The notes under the pieces are model-generated. The model was given only the letters and a program-made list of their open reading frames with translations. It was not told the origin of the DNA and ran no database searches. 37,300 nucleotides of DNA from Pseudomonadota bacterium (lineage in GTDB: Bacteria > Pseudomonadota > Gammaproteobacteria > Thiotrichales > Thiotrichaceae). Positions 1-7,477 of this stretch are shown in pieces. The stretch is taken from contig PDPH01000023.1 in assembly GCA_002747435.1 (NCBI GenBank), positions 1 to 37,300 of the forward strand. Reading direction: 5' to 3'. Position 1 is the first letter of the stretch; each line of letters starts with the position of its first letter. The position numbers and the translations under genes are program-made.

Positions 1-173
1 GGGCTTTCACTTTCGTCGGTAAAAGATGCTCATGTGGTTGCCACAACCCCTTTTTTCAAGGCTGCTCAGATAGTTAACTGCTTAAGTTGGCGCGTATGAT
101 GGTGGCTATACCGTAGACCCTTTATTGAGTATGTCAGTAAAATATTAATGGATTTTGAGGTGAAAATTTAGAA
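1..173. other. left-edge stretch without a supported gene
   Basis: No start codon with a plausible coding region lies here. One plus-strand frame is open from the window edge to a TGA at 97-99 (about 32 codons) and could be the tail of a gene that begins outside, but its translation resembles nothing I recognise. There is no convincing terminator after the glycosyltransferase that ends at 174. Confidence 0.3.
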
Positions 174-1163
174 TTATTCCTCAGTAATCGCAGGGCTTCT
201 TGTAATAATATCTATCAAAAAACTTTTAAAACCGTTAGCTTTTTTATAATCTCCTTGATATAAAAGTTTTGAACTCATAAAAAAACGAGAGGTGAATTTT
301 TGCTTTCTTATTTCTCTTCGATATGCTGATAAAGCTAGTATAGATTTTTTTCTTTCTATATATAGGTTAAGTTTTTCTTTAAATTCAATGGGAATTTTGG
401 AGTGAATTCTTTCTAGTTCTTTAATGTAAATTTTTTTTTCCAGCAATTCTAGTTTGTTAGATTTTTTTCTCATGGAAAAAGCTTTTTTATAAACATTTAA
501 TTTTTTTACGGGGAGGGTGGTGTTAAAAACAGCTTCTGATGTATTATTTTCATGTCTGCGATAATATTGTAGTATTTCTTTGTTTATCAGTTTAACTCCC
601 AAAGCTTGAGCAATATCTACTATCCAGCTATCATGTGATAGCGCTTCATTTTTAGGTATGGGCAGGCACATTTCTAAGTGGGATCTTCTAACACTTACAG
701 CACATCCCATTACAAACAGATCTTCTTCATAGCCACTACGTTGTATTTGTTTTAGTTTGCTTACTCCTGTTGGTTTTAAAAATTCGCCAGTTATCTCTAC
801 ATCATTAATAATTAATTCAATCTCTGGTTTTTCTGAAAAAAGTTTTAAAGTCTTTTCTATTTTTTCTGGAAACCATACATCATCTTGATCACTTAAAAAG
901 ATAATGTCTCCCGTAGTTCGCGAAAGTGCAGCATTAAAGTTGCTACTATAACCTAATCTTTCTTGATTCTGCGAAAAGATGATTTTGAAAGGTGCTTTCT
1001 TTTGTATATCTTCAATAATCGCTAAAGTATTATCTGTTGAGCAATCATCAGTGATTACTAACTCATCAGGTCTTCGAGTTTGCTTAATAAAACTGTCTAT
1101 CTGTTCTTTTATATAGGCTGAACCATTGTAGGTGGCCATGGCTATAGATACTTTAAAAGGCAT
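174..1163 (-). CDS. GT2 family glycosyltransferase
   Basis: This 329-residue protein probably transfers a sugar from a nucleotide-sugar donor onto a growing surface polysaccharide at the cytoplasmic face of the inner membrane. The GT-A fold is recognisable from the N-terminal VSIAMATYNG strand, the DDCSTDNT nucleotide-binding motif near residues 39-46 and the DQDDVW metal/donor motif near 92-97, typical of rhamnosyltransferase-like GT2 enzymes. The C-terminal third is Lys-rich and carries no recognisable domain. It is the last gene of a four-gene minus-strand operon and starts 2 bases after the methyltransferase stop. The sequence is visibly A+T-rich compared with the secretion genes, as is common in transferred polysaccharide loci. 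Donor and acceptor cannot be read from the sequence. Confidence 0.9.
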   Translation of the reverse strand: MPFKVSIAMATYNGSAYIKEQIDSFIKQTRRPDELVITDDCSTDNTLAIIEDIQKKAPFKIIFSQNQERLGYSSNFNAALSRTTGDIIFLSDQDDVWFPEKIEKTLKLFSEKPEIELIINDVEITGEFLKPTGVSKLKQIQRSGYEEDLFVMGCAVSVRRSHLEMCLPIPKNEALSHDSWIVDIAQALGVKLINKEILQYYRRHENNTSEAVFNTTLPVKKLNVYKKAFSMRKKSNKLELLEKKIYIKELERIHSKIPIEFKEKLNLYIERKKSILALSAYRREIRKQKFTSRFFMSSKLLYQGDYKKANGFKSFLIDIITRSPAITEE

Positions 1164-1165
1164 AT

Positions 1166-1996
1166 TTAGTGCTTATATTTTATTATTTTCTTAATTATTT
1201 TTTTGACTGATTCTGGCATACTTTGCCGTAAATGATTTTTTAAATGACCTCCTAAACTTTTTAATAATTTTACATTTCTTTGGTTGTGCTTACAGCTTTT
1301 CTTTAGCTCTTCATCAAATAATACTGCTCCAGTTAAGTGTCGCATCATAGAGTTATCAGGTAGCCGACTTTTTTCTTTGGCTAACAGATACCAAGTTTGT
1401 CTAGGATGATACCATGGGATATGCATGACAAAATAACCTGCTTCTTTAGCAAATCGTCTTATTTGAGAAGGGCGATATACTACACAGCCAGGATACACCC
1501 AACCATTACCCTTAAAATTACTTACGCCCTCGACAAAGGTGGCCAGAATAAGGCCATTAGGCTTTAACACTTCGCTGAAGTTAGCCAAAGCAGTAGTTAT
1601 AAGTTCACTACCCGTATGAGAAAAAATGGATTGAGCTACAATAAAATCAAAAGACTTGGAAAAGCAATCTACTTTAAAGTCGCTGTTATGATCAAACTGT
1701 GGTCTTTTAATTGCAATTAAATCCTCGCCTAGCTGGTTTTTTATAGCATCTTCTATTAACCACTTGTTTGGTTCTATTCCAAAATATCTATCTTTATTTA
1801 AGTAATTGATGAATAAACGACCCGCACGAAGCGAACCACAACCAAAATCCAGTAAATAATGATCAGCTCGTAACCCTAAAGTAGATAACAAACGAAATTG
1901 CGTTGCACCCATAAAGTCGTATTGTTGAGGTGGCCCTACATAGGCTATAGGATCCATAAGGTGATTATCGTTTGGGCTGAGCTTAGAGGTATCCAT
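1166..1996 (-). CDS. class I SAM-dependent methyltransferase
   Basis: The 276-residue protein has a class I methyltransferase fold. Motif I (LLDFGCGSLRAG, residues 48-59) binds S-adenosylmethionine, and a KSFDFIVAQSIFSH segment follows where the motif IV/post-I region should be. The LKPNGLILATF strand is typical of this fold. It lies between the sulfotransferase and the GT2 gene, so it probably methylates a sugar of the same polysaccharide or a capping residue; that substrate is inference from context only. The C-terminus is basic (KKIIKKIIKYKH) and could help membrane contact. It starts 25 bases after the sulfotransferase stop, within one transcript. Confidence 0.85.
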   Translation of the reverse strand: MDTSKLSPNDNHLMDPIAYVGPPQQYDFMGATQFRLLSTLGLRADHYLLDFGCGSLRAGRLFINYLNKDRYFGIEPNKWLIEDAIKNQLGEDLIAIKRPQFDHNSDFKVDCFSKSFDFIVAQSIFSHTGSELITTALANFSEVLKPNGLILATFVEGVSNFKGNGWVYPGCVVYRPSQIRRFAKEAGYFVMHIPWYHPRQTWYLLAKEKSRLPDNSMMRHLTGAVLFDEELKKSCKHNQRNVKLLKSLGGHLKNHLRQSMPESVKKIIKKIIKYKH

Positions 1997-2021
1997 TTTT
2001 GTTCCTGTTAGTTATTAGCCG

Positions 2022-2675
2022 CTAAGGCTTTTTAGAAATGTTATAGCCAAAACGATTCATGTCAGCTATGTAGAATTGCTCTATATCATCTCGGCGTTTT
2101 GCAAAAATATCCTCAATTTCTGCTAAATAATTGGAAACTTTCAGCTTGTCACTGTTTCCTGCCCTTATATAGCCTAGTGCTTTCTTGATCAGGTTGTTTT
2201 GCTTATTAAGGCCAAGATAATTAAGTGCATTAACAATACCCTCATTTTCTAGTTTAAAAATAAAGCAGTCCGCAAAGCTTGGAATAAACTCTGTTTGTAG
2301 GCGAATATGATTATCATAGGCACTGGGATTTTTATGATATTCCTTGAAAATGAAAGATATCCATTCGTCTGGTTTTAAATAGCTTATTCCCTGCTTATAT
2401 TGCCAGTAGTACTCAGATTTTAATCTATCAAATGGGTGACGTACAATAGTAAAGATTTCAATCTTTTTTTCTAGCTTAAAGATTTTTTCATATAACTCAG
2501 CGTGAAAATGCTGAGGACTAACTGGCATAAAATCAAGTTTTTTCGCATTAATACCATTTACAATAAATTGTACGTCCCAGCCATTTTGCCGTGCAGTTTC
2601 TTCAATGTAAGAGCCTCCTGTTTTAGGTATATGAATAAAAAAAACAATGCGATCTTTTTGGGTCAGCAAAGGCAT
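2022..2675 (-). CDS. sulfotransferase family protein (PAPS-dependent)
   Basis: The 217-residue protein matches the sulfotransferase superfamily (Sulfotransfer_2-like). The N-terminal FFIHIPKTGGSYIEE contains the PAPS 5'-phosphosulfate loop (PKTGGS, residues 17-22). The IVRHPFDRLKSEYYW segment, with R79, H80, P81 and S87, is the 3'-phosphate-binding motif. Such enzymes move a sulfuryl group from PAPS to a hydroxyl, often on a carbohydrate. In this operon the likely acceptor is the polysaccharide or lipid-linked repeat unit. It starts 3 bases after the flippase stop, implying translational coupling. The length is short but sufficient for the fold. Confidence 0.85.
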   Translation of the reverse strand: MPLLTQKDRIVFFIHIPKTGGSYIEETARQNGWDVQFIVNGINAKKLDFMPVSPQHFHAELYEKIFKLEKKIEIFTIVRHPFDRLKSEYYWQYKQGISYLKPDEWISFIFKEYHKNPSAYDNHIRLQTEFIPSFADCFIFKLENEGIVNALNYLGLNKQNNLIKKALGYIRAGNSDKLKVSNYLAEIEDIFAKRRDDIEQFYIADMNRFGYNISKKP

Positions 2676-2678
2676 TTT

Positions 2679-4127
2679 TCAAGCTCTTTGTTTTTTTAGT
2701 TTGTGCTGGTAGTAGGTAAGTGTAATAGTAGTAAAAGCGATTATTAAAAAAGGCATACCTAGCAGTACTTTGCCTCGGGCTATTATTAGATCAAAAGCAA
2801 CAACCAGTGTTGTAGCAATAATAGCAGGCTCAGCAGCCCAAATAATATCCTTGATAGACACATCCAATATTTGTTTTAGCGCCTTATAAATTAATAGTCT
2901 TATGCCGATAAATGTTATCAGCATAGCGACTGCTGCACCCGGAATTCCGTAGACTAAGGTTAGAATCCAGATAAGAGGAAGACCAATGATGCAAATATTT
3001 AGTGCGGCTATTTTAAATAGTAGCTTAGCTTTGCCCATACCTTGTAATACTTCTGATGAAGGGCCAGAAAGAGCGTAAGCCATCCCGCCTAATGCCAATA
3101 TCTTTGTGGGTAGGATGGCTGCTTGCCAAGCATCGTTAAACAAGACATGGATAATCTCTTTGGCATACAAAACGATGCTGAGTGAAAAAGGGAATAATAT
3201 TAAAGTCATGACACGCGTAAATGCTAGGTAGTGCGACTTTAACGCAGGGGTGTTGGTCTGCATACGACTATAGACAGGTAACAACACATTAGTCATTACA
3301 GATGACAGTTGCTGTCTGATGTTTTCAGTAATCATATAGGCTAATGTGTAAATACCTAAAGAGGATGCGCCTAATAATACCCCAACAACAAAATTATCCA
3401 TGTTAGTGCGAATAAAATAGATAATTTGTACACCTAGCATATAAGCACTAAAGCCAATAACATCCTGTAAACTTGTCCATGTAAAATGGTATCTGGGTCG
3501 CCATTTGGAAAATTTTGCAATCAACAGGGTACGTAGGCTAATAGCGCTGACTTGCTGTGTGGCCAGTGCCCAAACACCCATATCGTTCCAAGCCATGCCA
3601 ATAGCGATGCCTGAGGCGATCAAAGTGGAGCTGATTTCTGCAATAACCAGTTGTTTGAAACGCATGCGCCGCGTCAAACGTATTTCGGGCACGATAGATA
3701 AATTACTTATCAGGATGCTGATGCCCATAATTATGACTAAGTCTTTTAGGAGCGGTTCTCCATAAAACCCTATCATCATGGGAGTACCTATGATGATAAA
3801 GAGCACCGTCAAAATAATACCTGTTCCGGCAAGAAACCAAAAGGCGCTGTCATAACGCAGGCGGCTATTAGCATCGCGCTTACGCTGGATGAGCGCATTT
3901 CTTAGACCAAAATCGGCGAAAACTTGGATTAAGCCTAAAAAGGTCACCACCATCGCAATCAAGCCGAAGTGTTCAGGTAATAAAAGCTTGGCTAAAACCA
4001 AACGTACAAGAAAGGCAGACCCTCTATTTACAAAAAGATTGACGACATTCCAAGAAATACCTTGGCGAATTTGGCGTTGCCGTATGGATGGCTTTTGATT
4101 AGACACGCTACCGCCCTGCCGAGTCAT
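2679..4127 (-). CDS. polysaccharide flippase, Wzx/WzxC-like (MOP superfamily)
   Basis: The 482-residue protein has about a dozen hydrophobic segments and the start typical of polysaccharide transporters (GISWNVVNLFVNRGSAF, then LLPEHFGLIAMV and FADFGLRNALIQ). It should flip lipid-linked oligosaccharide across the inner membrane. It is the first gene of the minus-strand operon. The start is uncertain. The ATG at 4127 has no Shine-Dalgarno nearby. A GTG at 4106, giving MSNQKPSIRQRQ, is preceded by AGGGCGG at about 4 bases and fits family N-termini equally well. That upstream stretch is also the ops element, so RfaH, not a strong Shine-Dalgarno, may bring ribosomes here. Which sugar is moved is unknown. 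Confidence 0.88.
   Translation of the reverse strand: MTRQGGSVSNQKPSIRQRQIRQGISWNVVNLFVNRGSAFLVRLVLAKLLLPEHFGLIAMVVTFLGLIQVFADFGLRNALIQRKRDANSRLRYDSAFWFLAGTGIILTVLFIIIGTPMMIGFYGEPLLKDLVIIMGISILISNLSIVPEIRLTRRMRFKQLVIAEISSTLIASGIAIGMAWNDMGVWALATQQVSAISLRTLLIAKFSKWRPRYHFTWTSLQDVIGFSAYMLGVQIIYFIRTNMDNFVVGVLLGASSLGIYTLAYMITENIRQQLSSVMTNVLLPVYSRMQTNTPALKSHYLAFTRVMTLILFPFSLSIVLYAKEIIHVLFNDAWQAAILPTKILALGGMAYALSGPSSEVLQGMGKAKLLFKIAALNICIIGLPLIWILTLVYGIPGAAVAMLITFIGIRLLIYKALKQILDVSIKDIIWAAEPAIIATTLVVAFDLIIARGKVLLGMPFLIIAFTTITLTYYQHKLKKQRA
4104..4115 (-). promoter_or_regulatory. ops element (RfaH recruitment site)
   Basis: Read on the minus strand, positions 4115 to 4104 are GGCGGTAGCGTG, a 12 of 12 match to the core ops sequence of enterobacterial capsule and LPS operons. 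The preceding bases (GCAG, then G) also resemble the JUMPstart context. In known systems RNA polymerase pauses at ops and the antiterminator RfaH binds the exposed non-template strand, letting long polysaccharide operons be fully transcribed and recruiting the ribosome. The site lies at the very 5' end of the flippase gene, exactly where it should act. No rfaH gene is in the window. Confidence 0.75.
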
Positions 4128-4705
4128 AATGTTTAGACAAGCATAATCAGCTCCAACCTTTTAGTGGTGTTGATACCTTGTGTTGGTTCAAGCTCTAAGT
4201 TCAGCGTTTGCGGAGGGGGATTCTCGCTGAACAGGCTTGGTTTGGCAAGCCAGAAAGCTAGCCACTGTTGCGAATTTACCGTTTCAGTTAAACGGACGTA
4301 TGCAAACCGCCGTCCTGCTAGCGATTAGGCAGCTAGCTTTTCGTGGCTGTGCTCAGCTAACGATTAATAAGGTTTACAGTGCAATCTGCTGTTATTTAGC
4401 TATCTGCTGTTATTTATCATTTTTTTATTCATGAAGGCTTGTCAGTTATGCTTGATTTGTGCGACCATCGTGTTGTTGATCGTGGTTATTCTATTTGATC
4501 GTTTAAAATTAATTTGACATTAGATAAAATCTGACAGTTATTTGTTCACCCCAATGAACTTAAGTAACAATAGTTAAGACACATCAGTAAGCCCCAATAT
4601 GTTTTTATGACAGCATTGAGGCTTTACTTTGTTAATTTAAGCGGCGAGCGCTTAGTTTAACTTTTATACGGTTAGTTAGATTTATTTATTAAAGGAGTAC
4701 GCTTT
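4128..4705. other. 578-base divergent intergenic region
   Basis: This region separates the minus-strand polysaccharide operon from the plus-strand exported-protein gene and should hold both promoters. I see no well-spaced sigma70 pair. A TTGACA at 4514-4519 lacks a good -10 at 16-18 bases. The stretch 4317-4366 has two copies of a GCTA(G/A)CGATTA motif about 40 bases apart. A short tandem repeat lies at 4384-4419. A Shine-Dalgarno (AAAGGAG) precedes the gene at 4706. A 65-codon plus-strand frame at 4237-4434 has no ribosome site or family resemblance and is not called. Confidence 0.5.
4384..4419. repeat. tandem 18-bp repeat, two copies
   Basis: Two adjacent 18-base units share the first 15 bases (ATCTGCTGTTATTTA) and differ in the last three. 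It looks like a recent local duplication in the divergent intergenic region; a regulatory role cannot be told. Confidence 0.7.
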
Positions 4706-6214
4706 ATGTCTTTACAAAAGAAACTGTTGGCTGTGATGGTAGGCGCGACGCTGTCGTTTAGCGCTTCGGCCAATGTGGATTTAGGGGTGACGCCTCCAGA
4801 GAAGTTCCTGAACTCTATTGCGGGTGCAGCCACTAATGCTGGTAATGGTAGTGATCTTTATAGAACTTCCACAGATTGCTCTGCCAAAGTTGATATCCCG
4901 TTTGGTTATTCCTTGGGTTCATCTGGTAGCTCGAAATATATTGTACTGCAGTTGACAGGTGCAACGTTTACTAACGCTTTTAATGCAAGTGACGTAGCAA
5001 AAACTGGCGTTAATTTTTCCGTGTCCTCTGGTGGAGCGCCAGGTAGTAATCAGGTTATTTTAGAAGCAGTTGCTAGTGTTGGTACTCCTGTGGCAGCCAG
5101 CGACAAATATACTTTCGATCTGGCAGGCGCTACAGGTATCACCCTAGATGGTAGCTCACCTGTATCTGTTACCAGCACTATTTACCAAGAGCCCATTCAT
5201 GCGGAAGCTGGTACAAATGCATTGGGTGGTAAAACAGGGCCTGTGATTGAGTTGGTAGATCATGGTATTGAATTTACTCTCACACCAGTGAAATCAGAGC
5301 GCATTGATATTGCTGATCCCAAAAAGTTTGAAGACCGCGATGGCACCACTCCTCTTGCAGTGGACAAATCACCGATTGCTGAGATCAGTGCGCTTAACTA
5401 CACCGCTTGTAATGCTTATTTATCGACAGCTAAGCCTACCGTGGCTGATTTGCTCGTGACGGCGGATCCTAGTGGTGGTTTTAAAGCTTTCAAAACCCCA
5501 GGCCAAGTAGTTATTGACCCTGCATGTAATCCTCTTACTAGTGTTCCTATTGCTGGAACTGCAACTGCTGCTACTTCAGTTGATGACAATACCGCCCAGT
5601 TTAATAACGTAAATCCTCCAGCTAAGCTTAAGGGTAAATTGTGCTTAGATCCAAGCGGAAACGATCCAATGATTGAGACGGCCTTTAACTGTAAGTTGAC
5701 AGTAAAGGGAGGTTCTTTCCCAGGCGCAGGTGTAGTGTTATATGACGACGCTTGCGGCAGTTTGCAGTTTGCGGGTTCTTCTGATCATGTTAATTTCTCC
5801 ACCACACCGACTAGTATCAGTCCGAGTGCCTATAAGCAGTATTTCCGTATCACTAACCCTAGTTCAACAAAGGGTAAGGTATTTGTTACTGTCATCAATG
5901 ACGATGGTGATCGGGAAACCTTCCCGATGGGTGATGTTGCCGCAATTGGCAAATCAGAGTTAGAAGCTGGAGCTAGCACAAAATTATTCTCTGGCGATGA
6001 TCTTTATGCAGCAGCCCAAAGCCATGGCCTCACGGTCAAAGACGTCGGTAGTGAGAAATATCGCGTCATTGTACGTGGTCAGTTCGGTAAGAATGCTTTA
6101 GATGGTCATAAAGCAGCTCCTTTGACATTGTTGGGTGTTGAGACTGAATCAGCGATTATTATTGAGTCCTTCCACATATCCAAGTCTGGTGATTTGCTTA
6201 ATCAAGTGAAGTAA
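4706..6214 (+). CDS. exported protein of unknown family
   Basis: I do not recognise this 502-residue protein. It begins with a clear Sec signal peptide: basic MSLQKK, a hydrophobic core, and a likely signal peptidase I site after ASA at residue 22. The mature part is rich in Gly, Ala, Ser, Thr and Val with many short beta-like stretches. It contains six well-spaced cysteines (in TDCSA, TACNA, DPACN, KLCLD, FNCKL, DDACG), which could make three disulfides in the periplasm. There is no membrane segment, lipobox, LPXTG or GlyGly-CTERM tail. A strong AAAGGAG precedes the ATG. A hairpin follows the stop, then the type II secretion operon on the same strand, so it may be a substrate of that machine; this is inference. 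Confidence 0.85.
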   Translation: MSLQKKLLAVMVGATLSFSASANVDLGVTPPEKFLNSIAGAATNAGNGSDLYRTSTDCSAKVDIPFGYSLGSSGSSKYIVLQLTGATFTNAFNASDVAKTGVNFSVSSGGAPGSNQVILEAVASVGTPVAASDKYTFDLAGATGITLDGSSPVSVTSTIYQEPIHAEAGTNALGGKTGPVIELVDHGIEFTLTPVKSERIDIADPKKFEDRDGTTPLAVDKSPIAEISALNYTACNAYLSTAKPTVADLLVTADPSGGFKAFKTPGQVVIDPACNPLTSVPIAGTATAATSVDDNTAQFNNVNPPAKLKGKLCLDPSGNDPMIETAFNCKLTVKGGSFPGAGVVLYDDACGSLQFAGSSDHVNFSTTPTSISPSAYKQYFRITNPSSTKGKVFVTVINDDGDRETFPMGDVAAIGKSELEAGASTKLFSGDDLYAAAQSHGLTVKDVGSEKYRVIVRGQFGKNALDGHKAAPLTLLGVETESAIIIESFHISKSGDLLNQVK

Positions 6215-6248
6215 GCTTGACTAGTTTTAAACTAGGCTAATGCTATCT

Positions 6249-6273
6249 GAAACGCCCTCTTAGAGGGCGTTTC
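6249..6273 (+). terminator. rho-independent terminator after the exported protein
   Basis: An 11-bp stem (GAAACGCCCTC with GAGGGCGTTTC) closes a three-base TTA loop 35 bases after the stop codon. The T-run is weak (TTTCTTGT). It separates the exported-protein gene from the secretion operon, though some readthrough is likely. Confidence 0.75.
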
Positions 6274-6311
6274 TTGTCTGTGGGTGTTTATCGGTTGATC
6301 AGGTGGGTTTC

Positions 6312-6734
6312 ATGCGCGGTTTTTCTTTATTGGAAGTGTTAGTCGCTCTGGTCATTTTAAGTCTGAGTGGTTTCGCCTTGTATGATTTATTAAATCAGCG
6401 TTTGGTACAGTTACGTCAACAGCAACACATCGCGCAACAACTTCAGCAGCAAGCAATATTGTTACAAAGTGTGCAATTACTGAAGCCGCTGCGTATGAAT
6501 AGCCCGGCACAAACTCAAACTGTTCTGACGCAAACAGTAGGAGGGACAGACTGGACTTGGCGTAGCCAAACACTCGATGAAACGGCTGCACGGGGCTATC
6601 AAGTGGGTTTATATGCACTCAGGTTACACAATAAGACTGCTACAAGCGATGCCGTGGCACAGCGTTTGCCGCCTTTATTGGTGTACGATTATCAAGCTTT
6701 GTACGCCGCCGCAGCCGATCTTACGGATTTTTAA
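6312..6734 (+). CDS. gspI: T2SS minor pseudopilin GspI (system A)
   Basis: GspI is a minor pseudopilin at the tip of the type II secretion pseudopilus. The protein starts MRGFSLLEVLVALVIL, a class III prepilin leader: prepilin peptidase would cut after the Gly and methylate the Phe, and Glu at +5 is present. The hydrophobic helix is followed by a Gln-rich helical stretch (QRLVQLRQQQHIAQQLQQQ). I chose the ATG at 6312 because AGGTGGG lies 4 bases upstream; an in-frame GTG at 6303 would add three residues with no benefit. It is the first gene of an eleven-gene operon, followed 2 bases later by gspJ. The I assignment rests on the SLLEVLVAL signature and its place before J and K. Confidence 0.82.
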   Translation: MRGFSLLEVLVALVILSLSGFALYDLLNQRLVQLRQQQHIAQQLQQQAILLQSVQLLKPLRMNSPAQTQTVLTQTVGGTDWTWRSQTLDETAARGYQVGLYALRLHNKTATSDAVAQRLPPLLVYDYQALYAAAADLTDF

Positions 6735-6736
6735 TC

Positions 6737-7477
6737 ATGATACTCAGCCGCTTGATGCTCAGTAAAAATGTCAGCAAAGGGATGACCTTGATAGAAATGC
6801 TAGTCACCTTGGTTTTATTTTCCCTATTGAGTAGCTTGGTGTTTACAGGTTTGACCTTTGTGAAACAAGCGCAGGAGGCTGTGACGGAGGCTAGCCAGCG
6901 CCAGCGTTATGCTTCCCTGCAACAGCATGCTTTATATAGCTTATTGCAAGGTATGCAGGTCACTGCCGATACTGAACCTGAGCAAGTGAGCGGCAGTTCC
7001 CAACATTGGCAGGCAGTGAGTTTTCAAGCACTGATGCAACCAGCGGGACAAGCTAAAGCGTTTCGCTTACAGTTACAACAGCAAGCAGCGCAAACCTATT
7101 TGTTTTATCAGACGGAGCAAGCTACCCAAACGACCCAAGCTGATTCGGTGGTGCCAAACCCAGTGACCCTAAACGATGCCGATGAAGCCCCATCAGCCTG
7201 GCTATTAGGGCAATGGTCTAGTGCCCAAGCTGTACATTTCCAATTTTTGGATTGGCAAGGGCAATGGCAAACGGATTGGCAAGTCGCGGCACAAAGCGCT
7301 TTAATCAAGCGCCTGCGTCTTGGGGAAAAAACACCCGCGCAATCGCCTTGGTTACCGCGAGCCATTTGTTTGTGTACCAACAAAGCACCGCTTCTATTAG
7401 TCGCCCTACAACAGCGCGCCGCGCCGCGAGCTGATTTTTTAAATATAGAAGCGCTGGAAAGTGGTGATATCTTTTGA
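6737..7477 (+). CDS. gspJ: T2SS minor pseudopilin GspJ (system A)
   Basis: The 246-residue protein carries a prepilin leader ending in KG, then MTLIEMLVTLVLFSLLSSLVF, with Glu at +5 and the long hydrophobic helix of GspJ. GspJ forms the tip complex with GspI and GspK, which caps the pseudopilus and may contact the substrate. The remaining domain is Gln-rich and lacks other motifs I can read. The leader before the cleavage site is about 15 residues, longer than in gspI. The stop overlaps the TTG start of gspK (TTGA), showing translational coupling. Confidence 0.82.
   Translation: MILSRLMLSKNVSKGMTLIEMLVTLVLFSLLSSLVFTGLTFVKQAQEAVTEASQRQRYASLQQHALYSLLQGMQVTADTEPEQVSGSSQHWQAVSFQALMQPAGQAKAFRLQLQQQAAQTYLFYQTEQATQTTQADSVVPNPVTLNDADEAPSAWLLGQWSSAQAVHFQFLDWQGQWQTDWQVAAQSALIKRLRLGEKTPAQSPWLPRAICLCTNKAPLLLVALQQRAAPRADFLNIEALESGDIF

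Noticed and set aside
1..99. Plus-strand open frame running in from the window edge
   Set aside because: Only 32 codons are visible, another frame is open to 77, and the translation fits no family; it could be chance.
4237..4434. 65-codon frame in the divergent intergenic region
   Set aside because: No Shine-Dalgarno, no family resemblance, and its end runs through the tandem 18-bp repeat.
4706..6214. Exported protein as a rhombosortase (GlyGly-CTERM) substrate
   Set aside because: Its C-terminus lacks the Gly-Gly motif, membrane helix and basic tail.
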